A DNA stretch of 64,000 nt from NCBI GenBank assembly GCA_035308025.1, contig DATGHL010000052.1, positions 55,475 through 119,474 of the forward strand. The letters run 5' to 3'. This stretch comes from Candidatus Binataceae bacterium (GTDB lineage Bacteria > Desulfobacterota > Binatia > Binatales > Binataceae). Positions 8,890-18,393 of this stretch are shown in pieces (positions within the stretch are counted from its first letter, which is position 1; every line of letters begins with the position of its first letter). Under the pieces are notes generated by a model, which had not been told where the DNA came from, ran no database searches, and was given only the letters and a program-made list of their open reading frames with translations. A program made the translations under genes and the position numbers.

Positions 8890-9621
8890 ATGGCAGACGC
8901 ATCTGCGCTAACCCGCATCCTGGTCGCTCTGGCGCATAGCAGTGATCTAAAAAGTCAGCGCGTAAAAAAAGATGATCTTCCTCCCGATGTGGTCGCCGCC
9001 GTCACGAGATGGACCGCGATAGGCAACGCAAAGATGGGGAAGCCCGCAGCGGCACTCGATGCCATCGCCGATTCGGCGTTGCGGTCCAAATATTCCGATG
9101 ACGAGCGAGAGTTTTACACGCTCGAATATTCTCGTGCCGCCGGTAGCGTAATAAAGGGTTGGCTGATCGTTCAGGGCGGCGTCGTGGTAGGCGACGTGTC
9201 GGACGAACCGAATTCGGGCTCACCGAGCAAGGATTTTTTGACAGCACGATTGCCCGTAAAACCGAGTGCGATCGCGCCCGACGGCACGGATGTTCGCATG
9301 CTCCTCCAGTTGAACAGTGGTAGCTTGGCGCATTTCGAGCTGGCACCCGGCAAGATCTCACATGCCGTCACCCACCGTACCATCGAGGAAATCTGGTACT
9401 TCCTCGGGGGACAGGGCGAGATGTGGCGCAAACAAGGGGATCGAGAACAGATCGTGCCGATCGAAGCGGGTGTATGCACAACGATTCCATCCGGCACAAA
9501 GTTCCAGTTTAGATCGTATGGATATGCGCCGCTGGTCGTCGTGGTTATCACAATACCGCCATGGCCCGGCGGAGACGAAGCCTACGAGGTCGACGGAAAA
9601 TGGAAGCCGACCGTGGGTTAA
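8890..9621 (+). CDS. Cupin-domain protein with unassigned N-terminal region
   Basis: A 243-residue protein. The C-terminal half (about residues 135-243) is a cupin barrel: SLAHFELAPGKISHAVTHRT, then EEIWYFLGGQGEMWR, IPSGTKFQFRSYG, and the end motif VVVITIPPWPGGDEAYEVDG, which is common in small cupins acting on sugar or aromatic acid derivatives. The metal-binding histidines are only partly present (H in SHAVTHRT; E in IEEIW), so metal binding is uncertain. The N-terminal 130 residues show no family that I recognise. The start ATG has a GA-rich leader (GTTGAGAGATTGAAAC). Function is unknown. Confidence 0.65.
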   Translation: MADASALTRILVALAHSSDLKSQRVKKDDLPPDVVAAVTRWTAIGNAKMGKPAAALDAIADSALRSKYSDDEREFYTLEYSRAAGSVIKGWLIVQGGVVVGDVSDEPNSGSPSKDFLTARLPVKPSAIAPDGTDVRMLLQLNSGSLAHFELAPGKISHAVTHRTIEEIWYFLGGQGEMWRKQGDREQIVPIEAGVCTTIPSGTKFQFRSYGYAPLVVVVITIPPWPGGDEAYEVDGKWKPTVG

Positions 9622-9751
9622 CGAGTTCGCCGCCGAATCATCTGCCCTGAACGTTCTTACCGTAAGCGTCGATGCGATCGGCGCATGGCGGCCACTGCAT
9701 CCTGCCGAACACCCGGGCAAGGGTCGCAAGCCTGCGGAAATGATCAATGGG

Positions 9752-10984
9752 CTAGCTCAGAATTCCCGCTTCGCGCAGTTCAGTGATTTTTTCTGCCGAG
9801 TAGCCGAGCAGCCGGCCCAGCACCGCTTCGGTATCCGCACCGCGCAGCGGCGCCGGGCTACGCACCCCCCGCGGATGCTGCCTCACGGTCCAGGGCATGC
9901 CGATGTGCGTTCTCCGGCCAACCTCCGGATGCTCCAGCTCAACCAGGCATCCTCTTTTCCGCAGATGGCCGTCGTTTGCAAGGTCCTTGTTACTCATCGA
10001 GGGAAATGCGGCCACGCCGGCGCGCTGTAATGCCTTGGTGACCTCCCAGCGATCGCGGGAGCTCGTCCAGGCACTGATTATCTCATCCAGTGCCAACTCA
10101 TTTGCTTTACGTGCCGCCGCTGTATTGAAGCGCGGATCGCGCGCCAGCTCCGGCTGTCCCATCGTCGAGCACAGCGAGCGCCATTCGCTTTCGCTGCCGA
10201 CTACTATACTCACCCATTTGTCCGCGTCGCCTACTGCCTTATAGGTATTGTGCGGCGCCATCAGGCGATCATGGTTACCCATCCGGGTCGGCTCGGCGCC
10301 CGTCATAGAGTACTGCATCAGGCCCTCGCCTATCAAAGCGGTCGCGGTTTCGAGTTGCGACTGATCGATGAAGCGACCCTTGCCGGTCTTTTTTCGATTT
10401 ATCAGCGCAGCCATCACCGCGATCGCAGCGAACACGCCGGCGTTGGGATCCATGTAAGAGATACCCAGTTCCATCGGCGGACCGCCTTCGTATCCCATCG
10501 TGGCGAAAAAGCCGGACAGCGCTGCTGCAGGCGGTCCATAACCGAGATAGTTCTTGTATGGTCCATCCTGACCGTAGCCTGACATCGAGATCATGATCAG
10601 GTCAGGCCGATATTGGCGCAGCTTTTCGTAACCTAAGCCCATCCGTTGCGAGACGCCACCAGCGAAATTTTCGACCACGACGTCGCATTGCGGCGCCAGA
10701 TCGTAAATTACTTGCAGCCCTTCAGGTGCAGCAAGATTGAGCGTGACGCTACGTTTGCCCTGGTTGTATTGGTTAAAATATCCGGAACGATTCGGTCCCG
10801 GCACGTCGTCCGCGAACGGCGGTATCGTCCGGGTGACGCAGGGCCGTTTCTCACTTTCGATCCGCAGCACTTCCGCACCCATATGCGCCATTTGCAGCGT
10901 CGCAAAAGGTCCCGCCCAAGCCCATGTGAAATCAAGCACTCGCACTCCCGCGAGGGGTAGCCTAGTGTTTCCCATCTGCATCAC
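9752..10984 (-). CDS. CaiB/BaiF family (class III) CoA-transferase
   Basis: A 410-residue protein of typical family length. The N terminus GVRVLDFTWAWAGPFATLQM is the family opening, followed by GAEVLRIESEKRP, the VVENFAGGVSQRMGLGYE segment, and GKGRFIDQSQLETA, whose Asp fits the conserved acidic active-site position of CaiB-like enzymes. The family moves CoA between carboxylic acids, or racemises acyl-CoAs. Its start lies 3 bases after the stop of a second CoA-transferase on the same strand, so the two form an operon and may make a heteromeric enzyme or act in sequence. It probably activates the substrate of the surrounding catabolic genes. Confidence 0.9.
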   Translation of the reverse strand: MMQMGNTRLPLAGVRVLDFTWAWAGPFATLQMAHMGAEVLRIESEKRPCVTRTIPPFADDVPGPNRSGYFNQYNQGKRSVTLNLAAPEGLQVIYDLAPQCDVVVENFAGGVSQRMGLGYEKLRQYRPDLIMISMSGYGQDGPYKNYLGYGPPAAALSGFFATMGYEGGPPMELGISYMDPNAGVFAAIAVMAALINRKKTGKGRFIDQSQLETATALIGEGLMQYSMTGAEPTRMGNHDRLMAPHNTYKAVGDADKWVSIVVGSESEWRSLCSTMGQPELARDPRFNTAAARKANELALDEIISAWTSSRDRWEVTKALQRAGVAAFPSMSNKDLANDGHLRKRGCLVELEHPEVGRRTHIGMPWTVRQHPRGVRSPAPLRGADTEAVLGRLLGYSAEKITELREAGILS

Positions 10985-10987
10985 CCT

Positions 10988-12223
10988 TCAGATGATTCCT
11001 GCATCATACAAAGCCGCGAATTTCGCGGGACTCATCCCCAGTTCGTCCACAAGAATTTCTTCGTTGTGTTGTCCGAGCCGCGGCGCCAACGAACGAATCG
11101 ACCATTCACCACCCCATCTGGCTGGTGCGCCCGGAAGCCGCAGCTTACCAACTCCGGGATAGTCAAGCGTTACGAAGTAGTCGCGGAAGTTGAGTTGCGC
11201 GTCCGCGTAAACATCTTTCATCTGATTGACGCTGGCGAACGGTACCCGTTTGCCCTGGCCCGCATGAAACAGCTCTTGCGTTTTCCAGCTCGACGCCCAC
11301 TCCTTGATAAAGAGATTAAGCGCGTCGCTGTTCGCCCCGCGCGTGAGGCGATCTTTGAACAGCTCCTCATGCGCCCACCCCGGATCGCCCATCACTTCCA
11401 CCATGCGCTGCCACTGCGCTTCTTCGGCACAGGCCACGAAGATAACCCCGTCGCTGCAATCAGCCAGGAGCCACGGTCCCAAGATGCGGCGCCCCAGTCG
11501 CGAGGTCTCGCGTCCCGCATATGTGTAATGCATGAAATTCAGTTCGAGCATCGCGGCAATACATTCCTGCTGGGAAATCTCGATCGTGAGGGGTTCCCCA
11601 CCGCCGAGCCGGCCCCAATAGGCCGCCAATGCGGCATAGCAGGCATGCAAGCCGCCTTGGTACTCCGGCTGATCGCCAAACGCCTTGAGGGGTGGTAACT
11701 CCGGGCTCTGCGAGGCCCCGGGAGCGAGAAAGGCCATCCCGCCCGCGTTTTCAAGGTTGAGCGAGTAGGCTTTCCAGTTACTATATGGACCACTGTCGCC
11801 GAAGGGCGATATTCCAGCGATGATTAATTCGGGAAACTGCTTGGCCAGCTGGTCACTCTCGAGGCCACGGACAGTGCGTTCGCACGGCGGCACGTTATGC
11901 ACCAGGATATCGGCGTTGCGCAGCAGCCGTCCGAGGATCTCGCGGCCTTCGGGCCGATCAAGCGCCAGCGTAACCCCGCGCTTGTTGTTGTTGAGGTAGA
12001 GGAACAGTCCGCTCTTCTCGGGATTTTCCTCGTCGTTCGGAAATGGTCCCCGCCGCCGCGAGCGATCGCCGCCGGGCGCTTCGATCTTGATCACATTTGC
12101 TCCAAGATCAGCCATCATTTTTGCGGCAAATGCTGCCGCTATGCCTTCGCCGCATTCGACCACGTTTATCCCAGCGAGGATTCCGTCTTCCGATCTGCTC
12201 GAACTCTCATCGCCCGAGGTCAT
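10988..12223 (-). CDS. CaiB/BaiF family (class III) CoA-transferase, second copy
   Basis: A 411-residue protein starting SGDESSSRSEDGILAGINVV, then ECGEGIAAAFAAKMMADLGA and VIKIEAPGGDRSR, all family-typical; the VHNVPPCERTVRGL segment matches the CoA-site region. Where its neighbour has IDQSQLE, this protein has IEISQQE, so Glu replaces the usual Asp. That may mean altered or absent catalysis, as in heteromeric CoA-transferases where only one chain is active. It is the first gene of the pair, with the downstream copy 3 bases after its stop. The CoA donor and acceptor cannot be predicted. Confidence 0.88.
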   Translation of the reverse strand: MTSGDESSSRSEDGILAGINVVECGEGIAAAFAAKMMADLGANVIKIEAPGGDRSRRRGPFPNDEENPEKSGLFLYLNNNKRGVTLALDRPEGREILGRLLRNADILVHNVPPCERTVRGLESDQLAKQFPELIIAGISPFGDSGPYSNWKAYSLNLENAGGMAFLAPGASQSPELPPLKAFGDQPEYQGGLHACYAALAAYWGRLGGGEPLTIEISQQECIAAMLELNFMHYTYAGRETSRLGRRILGPWLLADCSDGVIFVACAEEAQWQRMVEVMGDPGWAHEELFKDRLTRGANSDALNLFIKEWASSWKTQELFHAGQGKRVPFASVNQMKDVYADAQLNFRDYFVTLDYPGVGKLRLPGAPARWGGEWSIRSLAPRLGQHNEEILVDELGMSPAKFAALYDAGII

Positions 12224-12434
12224 CTCGTCCTCCGTCGTACAGCGGGCCAGCCACGACCCTTAAAGCGCGCAGACTTTAGCACGTTCCGAAGCAAACTCCC
12301 GAGCCGACAGGTTCTTGGGTCCAGCCACCCACCTACGATACCACGCTAGTTGCCCCACGAGTTTGTCGCGCTGTTCGGGGGTGAAACGCGCCGTCGGCCG
12401 GGTGATTAATCACGGGAGACTCAGGTCTTCGCAC

Positions 12435-14405
12435 TCACTGTGGTAAGCTCAGGTCTCGCATTTCGGCAGCCTCCACATATGCGGCGGCATCCTCGGGCAG
12501 TAGGAGCCTAGCCGCGACCAAGCGTTGCGCTGCCGCGCGAACCTCCTCGGCGTAGCGACCGTGCGTGACGTACCGTTCTTCAAGCGACAAGCGCGGATCA
12601 CCAGCCGCGATCCGCTCCGCTTTGCTTCGCGCGAACGGAATGAAAGAGCCCATCGCCGAACATTCGTCTCTGGGTGCGCTCGCCAGCAGGTTCCAGCCGG
12701 TATACGTTCCGACCGGTGCTGCGATATCCGGGAGTCGAATACCGGCCAGATCGATGCCGTCCGCATCCACTTTTGGCACCAAGGTCGAGTAAGCGCGACC
12801 GCGTGAGACCGGCGGCAGCGTACTGATAATTCCGCGGTCGAACTGAGGTCCGTAATCATAGAGCTCGCGGAAACTCGCCACGCCGGTGTAAGTCACTCCC
12901 GGAATTTCCGGAAAGCCTACAGCGGCTTGCGACGATGGCGCCGTCAGAGTGCCATCGTGCAATCGCGGCACCCTGCTCGGCGGCGGCTCCTTGCCCGACA
13001 CAACCCATTCGGTCAAAGCGGCCAGTAGCGCGCGCAGCGCGGGACCCGGGCTAATCGGATTCTGCAACTGCCGGCAGATACCACGTCCCGAAGCCACGCC
13101 ATGCGCGATACTCGAAAGCAGGTAGAAGCGCACGTTGACTGGATCAACCAGATCTTGTGTTCCGTCGGGTGTGGTAATGGCGAGAGAAGCGCTTTTGAAC
13201 CAGTAACTATTGGAATCGTTCACTTCCATGATCTTGGGGTACGAACCGGAAGCCTCGCACCGTGCGAGCACGCTATCAGTCTTGCCCGTGAGCGGGTCGG
13301 TAAGGCTGGTGTAGGCGAACGGAAAGACCTGTTCCGGATAAACGTGGCTCCAGCGCTGGAACGCGGTGCGGTTGGGTTGCGCAAACCGATGATTGAAAAA
13401 TCCTCCACCAGCCCCATTGATATACGGCATCATGCCGTCGAAAACCTGCCGCCCCTGCTCATCCTGGTTGAACCCGAGATACAGGAAAGGTCGATGGAAC
13501 CGCCCGGACTGTGATAGGCCTGTCGCGACAGACCAGTTGACTGAGTTCACCAGCGGGTTGGGCGTCCCATTCGCATCAGCCGTCGAATGGCGCAGAAACG
13601 CGACGAAATCGCGCACCGCCGCGAACCCGATTCCGATGACTTTCGGATCCGTTGCAGGGTAGACGAACTGATAGATCACGCCACGCTCGAAGGCTTTCTT
13701 GCGTGCCGGAGTCAGCTGGATTGTTGCCGCATCGAGGTATTCCCAATCATCCGCCGGTACAATGATCGGCGGCTCATCGCGGTACTTGCGCACGGTCAGT
13801 GTTGCCCTGGATTGATCGAGGCTGGCCGCCGGGTAGGTCAGCGGCCAGCTGAACATCTCCGCCTCAGACGATATGTTTTGCGGCGTATCAACCATGATCT
13901 CTTCCAGCGCGGGGCCGATGATCGGTTTCCCATCGACTGATGCGACCGGAACCGTGATGGTCAGGCGATCGTTGCCCGATGGTGCGGTAGCGTCCCAGCC
14001 GGTCCAGACGATCGCATAGCCCTGACGCATCAGGTATCCGGTGCCAGCGTCGCCAGGGCCGCTGGGATCATTTATCGGCATAAACTCAGGCGGCGCCTTG
14101 AACGGAAAATTCAAGGGAAGGTACGTCATTTTGTTGCCGCGATTAGTCACATCGAACAGCAACACTTTATTGCCGCGCGTCAAATCCACCGGCTTCAAAA
14201 TATAGAAGTCAACTGCATATTCGACCTTGCCGTCGATATTGCGCGGTGCTAATCCGATATCTGCGATAACGGAGTTGCACTGGCTTGCAGGATCAAGCTC
14301 GCCGAACGCGCGTCCTGTCAGTTTTTCGTAGCATCCGACTTGCCCGAACGATGCTCCGCCGAATACTGGGGAGCGCTCGGCATCGAACGAAATTTTTGTG
14401 ATCAT
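12435..14405 (-). CDS. Alpha/beta hydrolase domain protein (Abhydrolase_10 type)
   Basis: A 656-residue protein opening SPVFGGASFGQVGCYEKLTG and continuing VEYAVDFYILKPVDLTRGNK and LLFDVTNRGNK, the hallmark N-terminal region of the large Abhydrolase_10 family. The nucleophile-elbow region reads ATGLSQSGRF (G-x-S-x-G variant GLSQSG) near residue 295. The family is found in degradation clusters for esters and lactones but is poorly characterised. No signal peptide is seen, so it probably acts in the cytosol. It sits in the same-strand block as the CoA-transferases, 211 bases upstream of them. A lactone- or ester-cleaving role after the monooxygenase is plausible but inferred. Confidence 0.8.
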   Translation of the reverse strand: MITKISFDAERSPVFGGASFGQVGCYEKLTGRAFGELDPASQCNSVIADIGLAPRNIDGKVEYAVDFYILKPVDLTRGNKVLLFDVTNRGNKMTYLPLNFPFKAPPEFMPINDPSGPGDAGTGYLMRQGYAIVWTGWDATAPSGNDRLTITVPVASVDGKPIIGPALEEIMVDTPQNISSEAEMFSWPLTYPAASLDQSRATLTVRKYRDEPPIIVPADDWEYLDAATIQLTPARKKAFERGVIYQFVYPATDPKVIGIGFAAVRDFVAFLRHSTADANGTPNPLVNSVNWSVATGLSQSGRFHRPFLYLGFNQDEQGRQVFDGMMPYINGAGGGFFNHRFAQPNRTAFQRWSHVYPEQVFPFAYTSLTDPLTGKTDSVLARCEASGSYPKIMEVNDSNSYWFKSASLAITTPDGTQDLVDPVNVRFYLLSSIAHGVASGRGICRQLQNPISPGPALRALLAALTEWVVSGKEPPPSRVPRLHDGTLTAPSSQAAVGFPEIPGVTYTGVASFRELYDYGPQFDRGIISTLPPVSRGRAYSTLVPKVDADGIDLAGIRLPDIAAPVGTYTGWNLLASAPRDECSAMGSFIPFARSKAERIAAGDPRLSLEERYVTHGRYAEEVRAAAQRLVAARLLLPEDAAAYVEAAEMRDLSLPQ

Positions 14406-14678
14406 CAGCCCGTTCCCATGCTTGCGGCATTGCGCTTGCGAAGCGTCCTAATCTAACATTCTGCGTCACCTTTGGGTCAGGATCGCGCGCTAACTGAGGG
14501 TTTGCAAATGACCTGATTTCGGTAGGACTCTGAGGCGAGGTTCAAAAGCGGATTTAACGACCGTAAAAATGATCGGGCGTCCGGGATTTATGGTATCGCT
14601 TGCATGACCGGCTGCGGAGCATAAGGTCCGCACAAACTCCGACTGTGCCCGCAAGCTAGTCCGAAGGAGGCTAACTTA

Positions 14679-15233
14679 ATGATCGAGAGAAAACAGCGCG
14701 TACCTTTTCGCGATTTCTCAACGCTGGGCGCAGACGACCGGAAGATGGGGGAGCGCACCCAGGTTAACGGCAAGGTTGTCAACATCTTCCGCGTGCTGAT
14801 GCAGCATCCCAAGCTAGTCAGGGCGTGGGGAAAATTCGCGAGCTACATACTTTCCGACCAGCAGACCTTGGCGCCCCGCGAGCGGGAGATTTTGATCCTG
14901 CGCATCGGATGGCTCAACCAGGCGCCCTACGAATTCGAACAGCACGTTCGTATCGGAAAGGCTGCTGGCCTCACCGATGATGAAATCGATCGGATCGGCA
15001 AAGGGCCGGGGGCAGGATGGAATAAACACGACGCGGCGCTGATTCAGGTTGCCGACGATCTGTTCAGGAACTCCGTCGTCTCCGACGAAACCTGGCAGAC
15101 GCTGTCCGTCCGCTACAACACCGAGCAGATGATGGACGCGGTGTTTACCGTCGGCCAGTACAACCTGGTCTCGTGGGCGCTGAACAGCTTCGGCGTCCCG
15201 CTGGACGATTACCTGCCGGGCTCGAAGAAATGA
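14679..15233 (+). CDS. Carboxymuconolactone decarboxylase (CMD) family protein
   Basis: A 184-residue protein with one CMD domain: LAPREREILILRIGWLNQAP and YEFEQHVRIGKAAGLTDDEI are the family core helices. The redox cysteines of AhpD-type members (CxxC) are absent from the core (the position reads NQAPYEFEQH), so it is not an AhpD peroxidase. Relatives of this type accompany aromatic and terpenoid degradation genes, but few have known activity. The start is clear: a perfect AAGGAGG lies at 14664-14670, 8 bases before the ATG. A Rho-independent terminator follows at 15307. Confidence 0.85.
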   Translation: MIERKQRVPFRDFSTLGADDRKMGERTQVNGKVVNIFRVLMQHPKLVRAWGKFASYILSDQQTLAPREREILILRIGWLNQAPYEFEQHVRIGKAAGLTDDEIDRIGKGPGAGWNKHDAALIQVADDLFRNSVVSDETWQTLSVRYNTEQMMDAVFTVGQYNLVSWALNSFGVPLDDYLPGSKK

Positions 15234-15306
15234 TGATTGGAGACAGCGGCAAAGGGTTACGAGGGATTCGAGTTGCGATAACGTGCCAAACGGGCCGAGC
15301 AAATTA

Positions 15307-15343
15307 GAGGACGGCCATCACCGATGGTCGTCCTCTTCCTTTT
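15307..15343 (+). terminator. Rho-independent terminator after the CMD gene
   Basis: GAGGACGGCCAT (15307-15318) pairs with ATGGTCGTCCTC (15324-15335), with one G-U pair and a 5-base loop, followed by a T-rich run (TTCCTTTT). It lies about 70 bases after the CMD stop and before the amidohydrolase start at 15408. It therefore argues against the longer amidohydrolase frame that would begin inside it. Confidence 0.7.
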
Positions 15344-15407
15344 GGCCGCAGCTCTTGCAGCGATGCGCTCGATCGCAGTACGAAAAGGCGAGGAGGCGGA
15401 GCAAATA

Positions 15408-16214
15408 ATGGAGATAGTCGACGCACAGATCCACGCCACTCATAGAGGGCTCGAGCAGTCAATCGCGATCATGGATGCGATGGGCGTGAGTGCTGCCGTG
15501 CTCGACGATTGGCCGCCGACGCGGCAGAAGCTGCCGAGCGGCATCAGTCGCTTTGAATATCCCTTCGCCGAAGACGCAGTCATCCGCTTCCCGGCGCGCT
15601 TCGCCTACGTCGTTCGCTTCGACCCCAACGATCCTGACATCGACGATCTGGTCGGACAAGTGCGCAAAGCACCGGGCCGGATCTGTGTGCGCATCGCCTC
15701 AGGCCACGATTTCAAAGTCTTGCGCGAAGGCGGGCACGAACGCATCCTGGCGGCGGCCGGCAAACATCGCGTGCCGGTGATGATCTATCCCGGCGGCGAG
15801 CATCAGTCACTCACCAACTACGTCCGCAAGTTCGACGACGTTCAGTTCATCATCGACCACGTTGGGATGGGCGTGGAGCGCGCCGCACTACCCGACCAAT
15901 TGCTGACGACGATCGACCAGCTTTTGACCTACGCGACATATCCTAACGTCGCGATCAAATGGGGACATGCGCCGCGGCTGTCGCGAGAGCCCTTTCCCTA
16001 TCGCGACCTGCTGACGCAACTACGAAGGGTTATCGAGGCCTTCGGCGTCAAGCGCCTGATGTGGGCGAGTGATTTCACGGTCACCACTGATCACCATACC
16101 TACGCGGAATCTCTCTTCTGCATACGCTGCGCCGATAACTTGTCCGAAAGCGACAAGGAATGGATTCTCGGCGGGACAGCCCGGGAAATATTAGCGTGGC
16201 CCAAAACAACTTGA
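15408..16214 (+). CDS. Amidohydrolase-2 family (TIM-barrel) protein
   Basis: A 268-residue protein. The frame is open from 15324, but I start at ATG 15408 because AGGAGG sits at 15391-15396 and the family opening EIVDAQIHATHRGLE follows at once, keeping the Q-I-H metal motif at the first strand. Later features are MIYPGGEHQSL, QFIIDHVGMG and LMWASDFTVTTDHHTYAES, the last matching the metal-binding 'WxSDFP' strand but with T for P. The family includes decarboxylases and hydrolases of aromatic and lactone substrates (for example ACMSD and OMPDC-hydrolase relatives). It precedes the ThDP enzyme gene on the same strand, about 190 bases away. Confidence 0.8.
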   Translation: MEIVDAQIHATHRGLEQSIAIMDAMGVSAAVLDDWPPTRQKLPSGISRFEYPFAEDAVIRFPARFAYVVRFDPNDPDIDDLVGQVRKAPGRICVRIASGHDFKVLREGGHERILAAAGKHRVPVMIYPGGEHQSLTNYVRKFDDVQFIIDHVGMGVERAALPDQLLTTIDQLLTYATYPNVAIKWGHAPRLSREPFPYRDLLTQLRRVIEAFGVKRLMWASDFTVTTDHHTYAESLFCIRCADNLSESDKEWILGGTAREILAWPKTT

Positions 16215-16406
16215 GTCAGGATCCCCATTGTATTTGATAGTTTGCTGGGGCGGGCGCTTACGGGGTGGCACTGCGAAGAGCCCGGCTATATATGGTCTGG
16301 TCCCAATTGTTCTGGCCCGTTTGAAGGCTGGAAGGCCAGTCCGATTGCAAAGTTCCGCCCAATCGCTAAGGATTCCGCTCAGCGATTCTGATCTCGGAGA
16401 GAGCTT

Positions 16407-18176
16407 ATGCCACGCATAAACGGTGGGGAGATGCTGGTTCGAGCACTCGAGCGTGAGGGCGTGCAACAGGTCTTCGCACTGCACGGTGGTCACCTGGACG
16501 CGATCTTCAAAGCCTGCCGCGAGCACGATCTGCGTGTGATCGATACGCGCCACGAGCAAGCCGCGGCGCACATGGCCGATGGATGGGCGCGTACGACCGG
16601 GTGTCCGGGGGTGGCTATGGTGACCGCCGGGCCCGGGGTTACGGATGCAGTTACCGGCGTTGCGAATGCATATCTCGACGCGATTCCGATGATCCTGATA
16701 GGCGGACGCAGTCCCTTGCTCGACGACGAAACCCTGCCGCTGCAGGGTGGTATCGATCAGGTTGCGTTGATGAAGCCCATCACGAAGTGGGCGCGCTCCG
16801 TTACTCACACCGAGCGAATCCCGGAATATGTCGCGATGGCATTTCGGCAGGCAGTATCGGGGCGGCCCGGACCCGTATTCCTCGAACTTCCGATTGATGT
16901 CCTGTTCGCACGCGTGGAGGAGGAGAAGGTCGCCTTCCCGGAAAACTATCGTCCCAAGTCACCGGCCGGCCCAAGCCGCGAGGCACTGGCGCAGGCGCTC
17001 CAATGGCTAAGCGAAGCTGAGCGGCCGGCGATTCTTGCAGGTGGCGGCGTCTGGTTCGCACAGGCCATCACCGAGTTGCGCGAGTTTGCCGAACTAACTC
17101 ACACGCCGGTCCTGGCCAATGCGAAGGCGCGCGGCGTAATCTCCGAGGACCATCCCTTGTGCTTCGGCGCGTTCGGCGCGATTCATCCGGCGGCGCATGC
17201 TCGCCGCGGCAACCAAAGCGCCGATCTCGTTTTCCTGCTGGGCACGCGGATCGGGCTCGCCACCGGTGGACGGAACAGCCTGATCCCAACTGAGGCTCGC
17301 GTAATCCAGGTGGATATCGAGCCCGAGGAGATCGGACGCGGCCGCAGCATCGAGCTCGGGATAGTGGCCGACTGTGGCGAATTTCTCCGCCAGGCAAGCG
17401 CAGCATCCCGCAACATGAAATTCGGCGGCCACGAAGCGTGGATCGAGCAGCTCGCAACGATGCGCGCGGGTCAGCGCGGCAAATGGGATGAGGCGATGAA
17501 GAGCGAAAGCCCGATCCATCCCGCGCGTATGGCGCGAGAAGTCGTGCAGGCGCTCGACCCTGACGCAATCATCGCGGCCGATGGCGGCGAAACTGCCGCG
17601 TGGATCGCCAACGCGTTCAAAGCATGTCAGCCCGGCAGTTTCCTCAGCCACGGCTATCTGGGATGCCTTGGTATCGGCATACCGTTCGCGCTTTCGGCCA
17701 AAGTCGCCCATCCGCAAAGGCAGGTTGTCTGCGTTATCGGCGACGGTTCGGTCGGGCTCAACTTCGCGGAGTTCGACACCGCAGTAAGGCACAACCTCCC
17801 AATCACTGTAGTAGTCAATAACGATATGCAGTGGGGTATGTCGAAACACGGCCAGGTCCTTGCCTGGGGTGCGGGGAACACGATCGGGACTGAGTTGGGC
17901 ATCGTCCATTACGAGCGCGCCGCACAAGGACTGGGCGCGCACGGCGAGTTTGTCGATCAAGCCGGCGGAATCGCTCCGGCACTCGAGCGTGCATTTAAAA
18001 GCGGTCGTCCCGCTTGCGTCAACATCATGACCGATCCCGACGTTATCGAACCAGGGACACTTGCAATGTACAGCGTCTTCAGTGGCGGAAAGGCTCCAAA
18101 GAGCGCAGGCCAATCCGAGGCAAAGTCGGACGAAACGATGCTGCCCTATTACGGCAAACGCAAAATCGATCGATAG
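16407..18176 (+). CDS. Thiamine diphosphate-dependent enzyme, acetolactate synthase/benzaldehyde lyase-like
   Basis: A 589-residue protein with the three-domain layout of ThDP decarboxylases and carboligases. The activating glutamate is E50 (DTRHEQAAAHMADG). The cofactor-binding motif GDGS at 445-448 runs to NND at 471-473, as expected for ThDP/Mg binding. GRPGPVFLELPIDV is typical of acetolactate-synthase large-subunit-like proteins. No regulatory subunit gene is near, so a catabolic 2-keto-acid or 2-hydroxyacyl-CoA lyase role is more likely than valine synthesis. An unusual C-terminal tail ends LPYYGKRKIDR. A paralogue of the same class lies at 35860. Confidence 0.88.
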   Translation: MPRINGGEMLVRALEREGVQQVFALHGGHLDAIFKACREHDLRVIDTRHEQAAAHMADGWARTTGCPGVAMVTAGPGVTDAVTGVANAYLDAIPMILIGGRSPLLDDETLPLQGGIDQVALMKPITKWARSVTHTERIPEYVAMAFRQAVSGRPGPVFLELPIDVLFARVEEEKVAFPENYRPKSPAGPSREALAQALQWLSEAERPAILAGGGVWFAQAITELREFAELTHTPVLANAKARGVISEDHPLCFGAFGAIHPAAHARRGNQSADLVFLLGTRIGLATGGRNSLIPTEARVIQVDIEPEEIGRGRSIELGIVADCGEFLRQASAASRNMKFGGHEAWIEQLATMRAGQRGKWDEAMKSESPIHPARMAREVVQALDPDAIIAADGGETAAWIANAFKACQPGSFLSHGYLGCLGIGIPFALSAKVAHPQRQVVCVIGDGSVGLNFAEFDTAVRHNLPITVVVNNDMQWGMSKHGQVLAWGAGNTIGTELGIVHYERAAQGLGAHGEFVDQAGGIAPALERAFKSGRPACVNIMTDPDVIEPGTLAMYSVFSGGKAPKSAGQSEAKSDETMLPYYGKRKIDR

Positions 18177-18393
18177 TTCACGAACTCACCGTGATAGTTG
18201 GCGGCACCCTCGTCGCCGTATCTGCTTTAGCGCAGCACCGCATCGACGGTTCATGCGTAAGCGGACCAAAGGCCGGAGGGGCGATCTCAGGCATCTTCAA
18301 GTCGCTGGAAAATCGCGCCGCACGCGGAAAAAGTCCGCGGGCAATCTCGATAGACACCGTGATCCGCGTTGCTGAAACGCTCCAGTTTGACTG

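Noticed and set aside
15324..15407. Longer amidohydrolase start
   Set aside because: That part covers a terminator hairpin and lacks family sequence; AGGAGG sits before ATG 15408.
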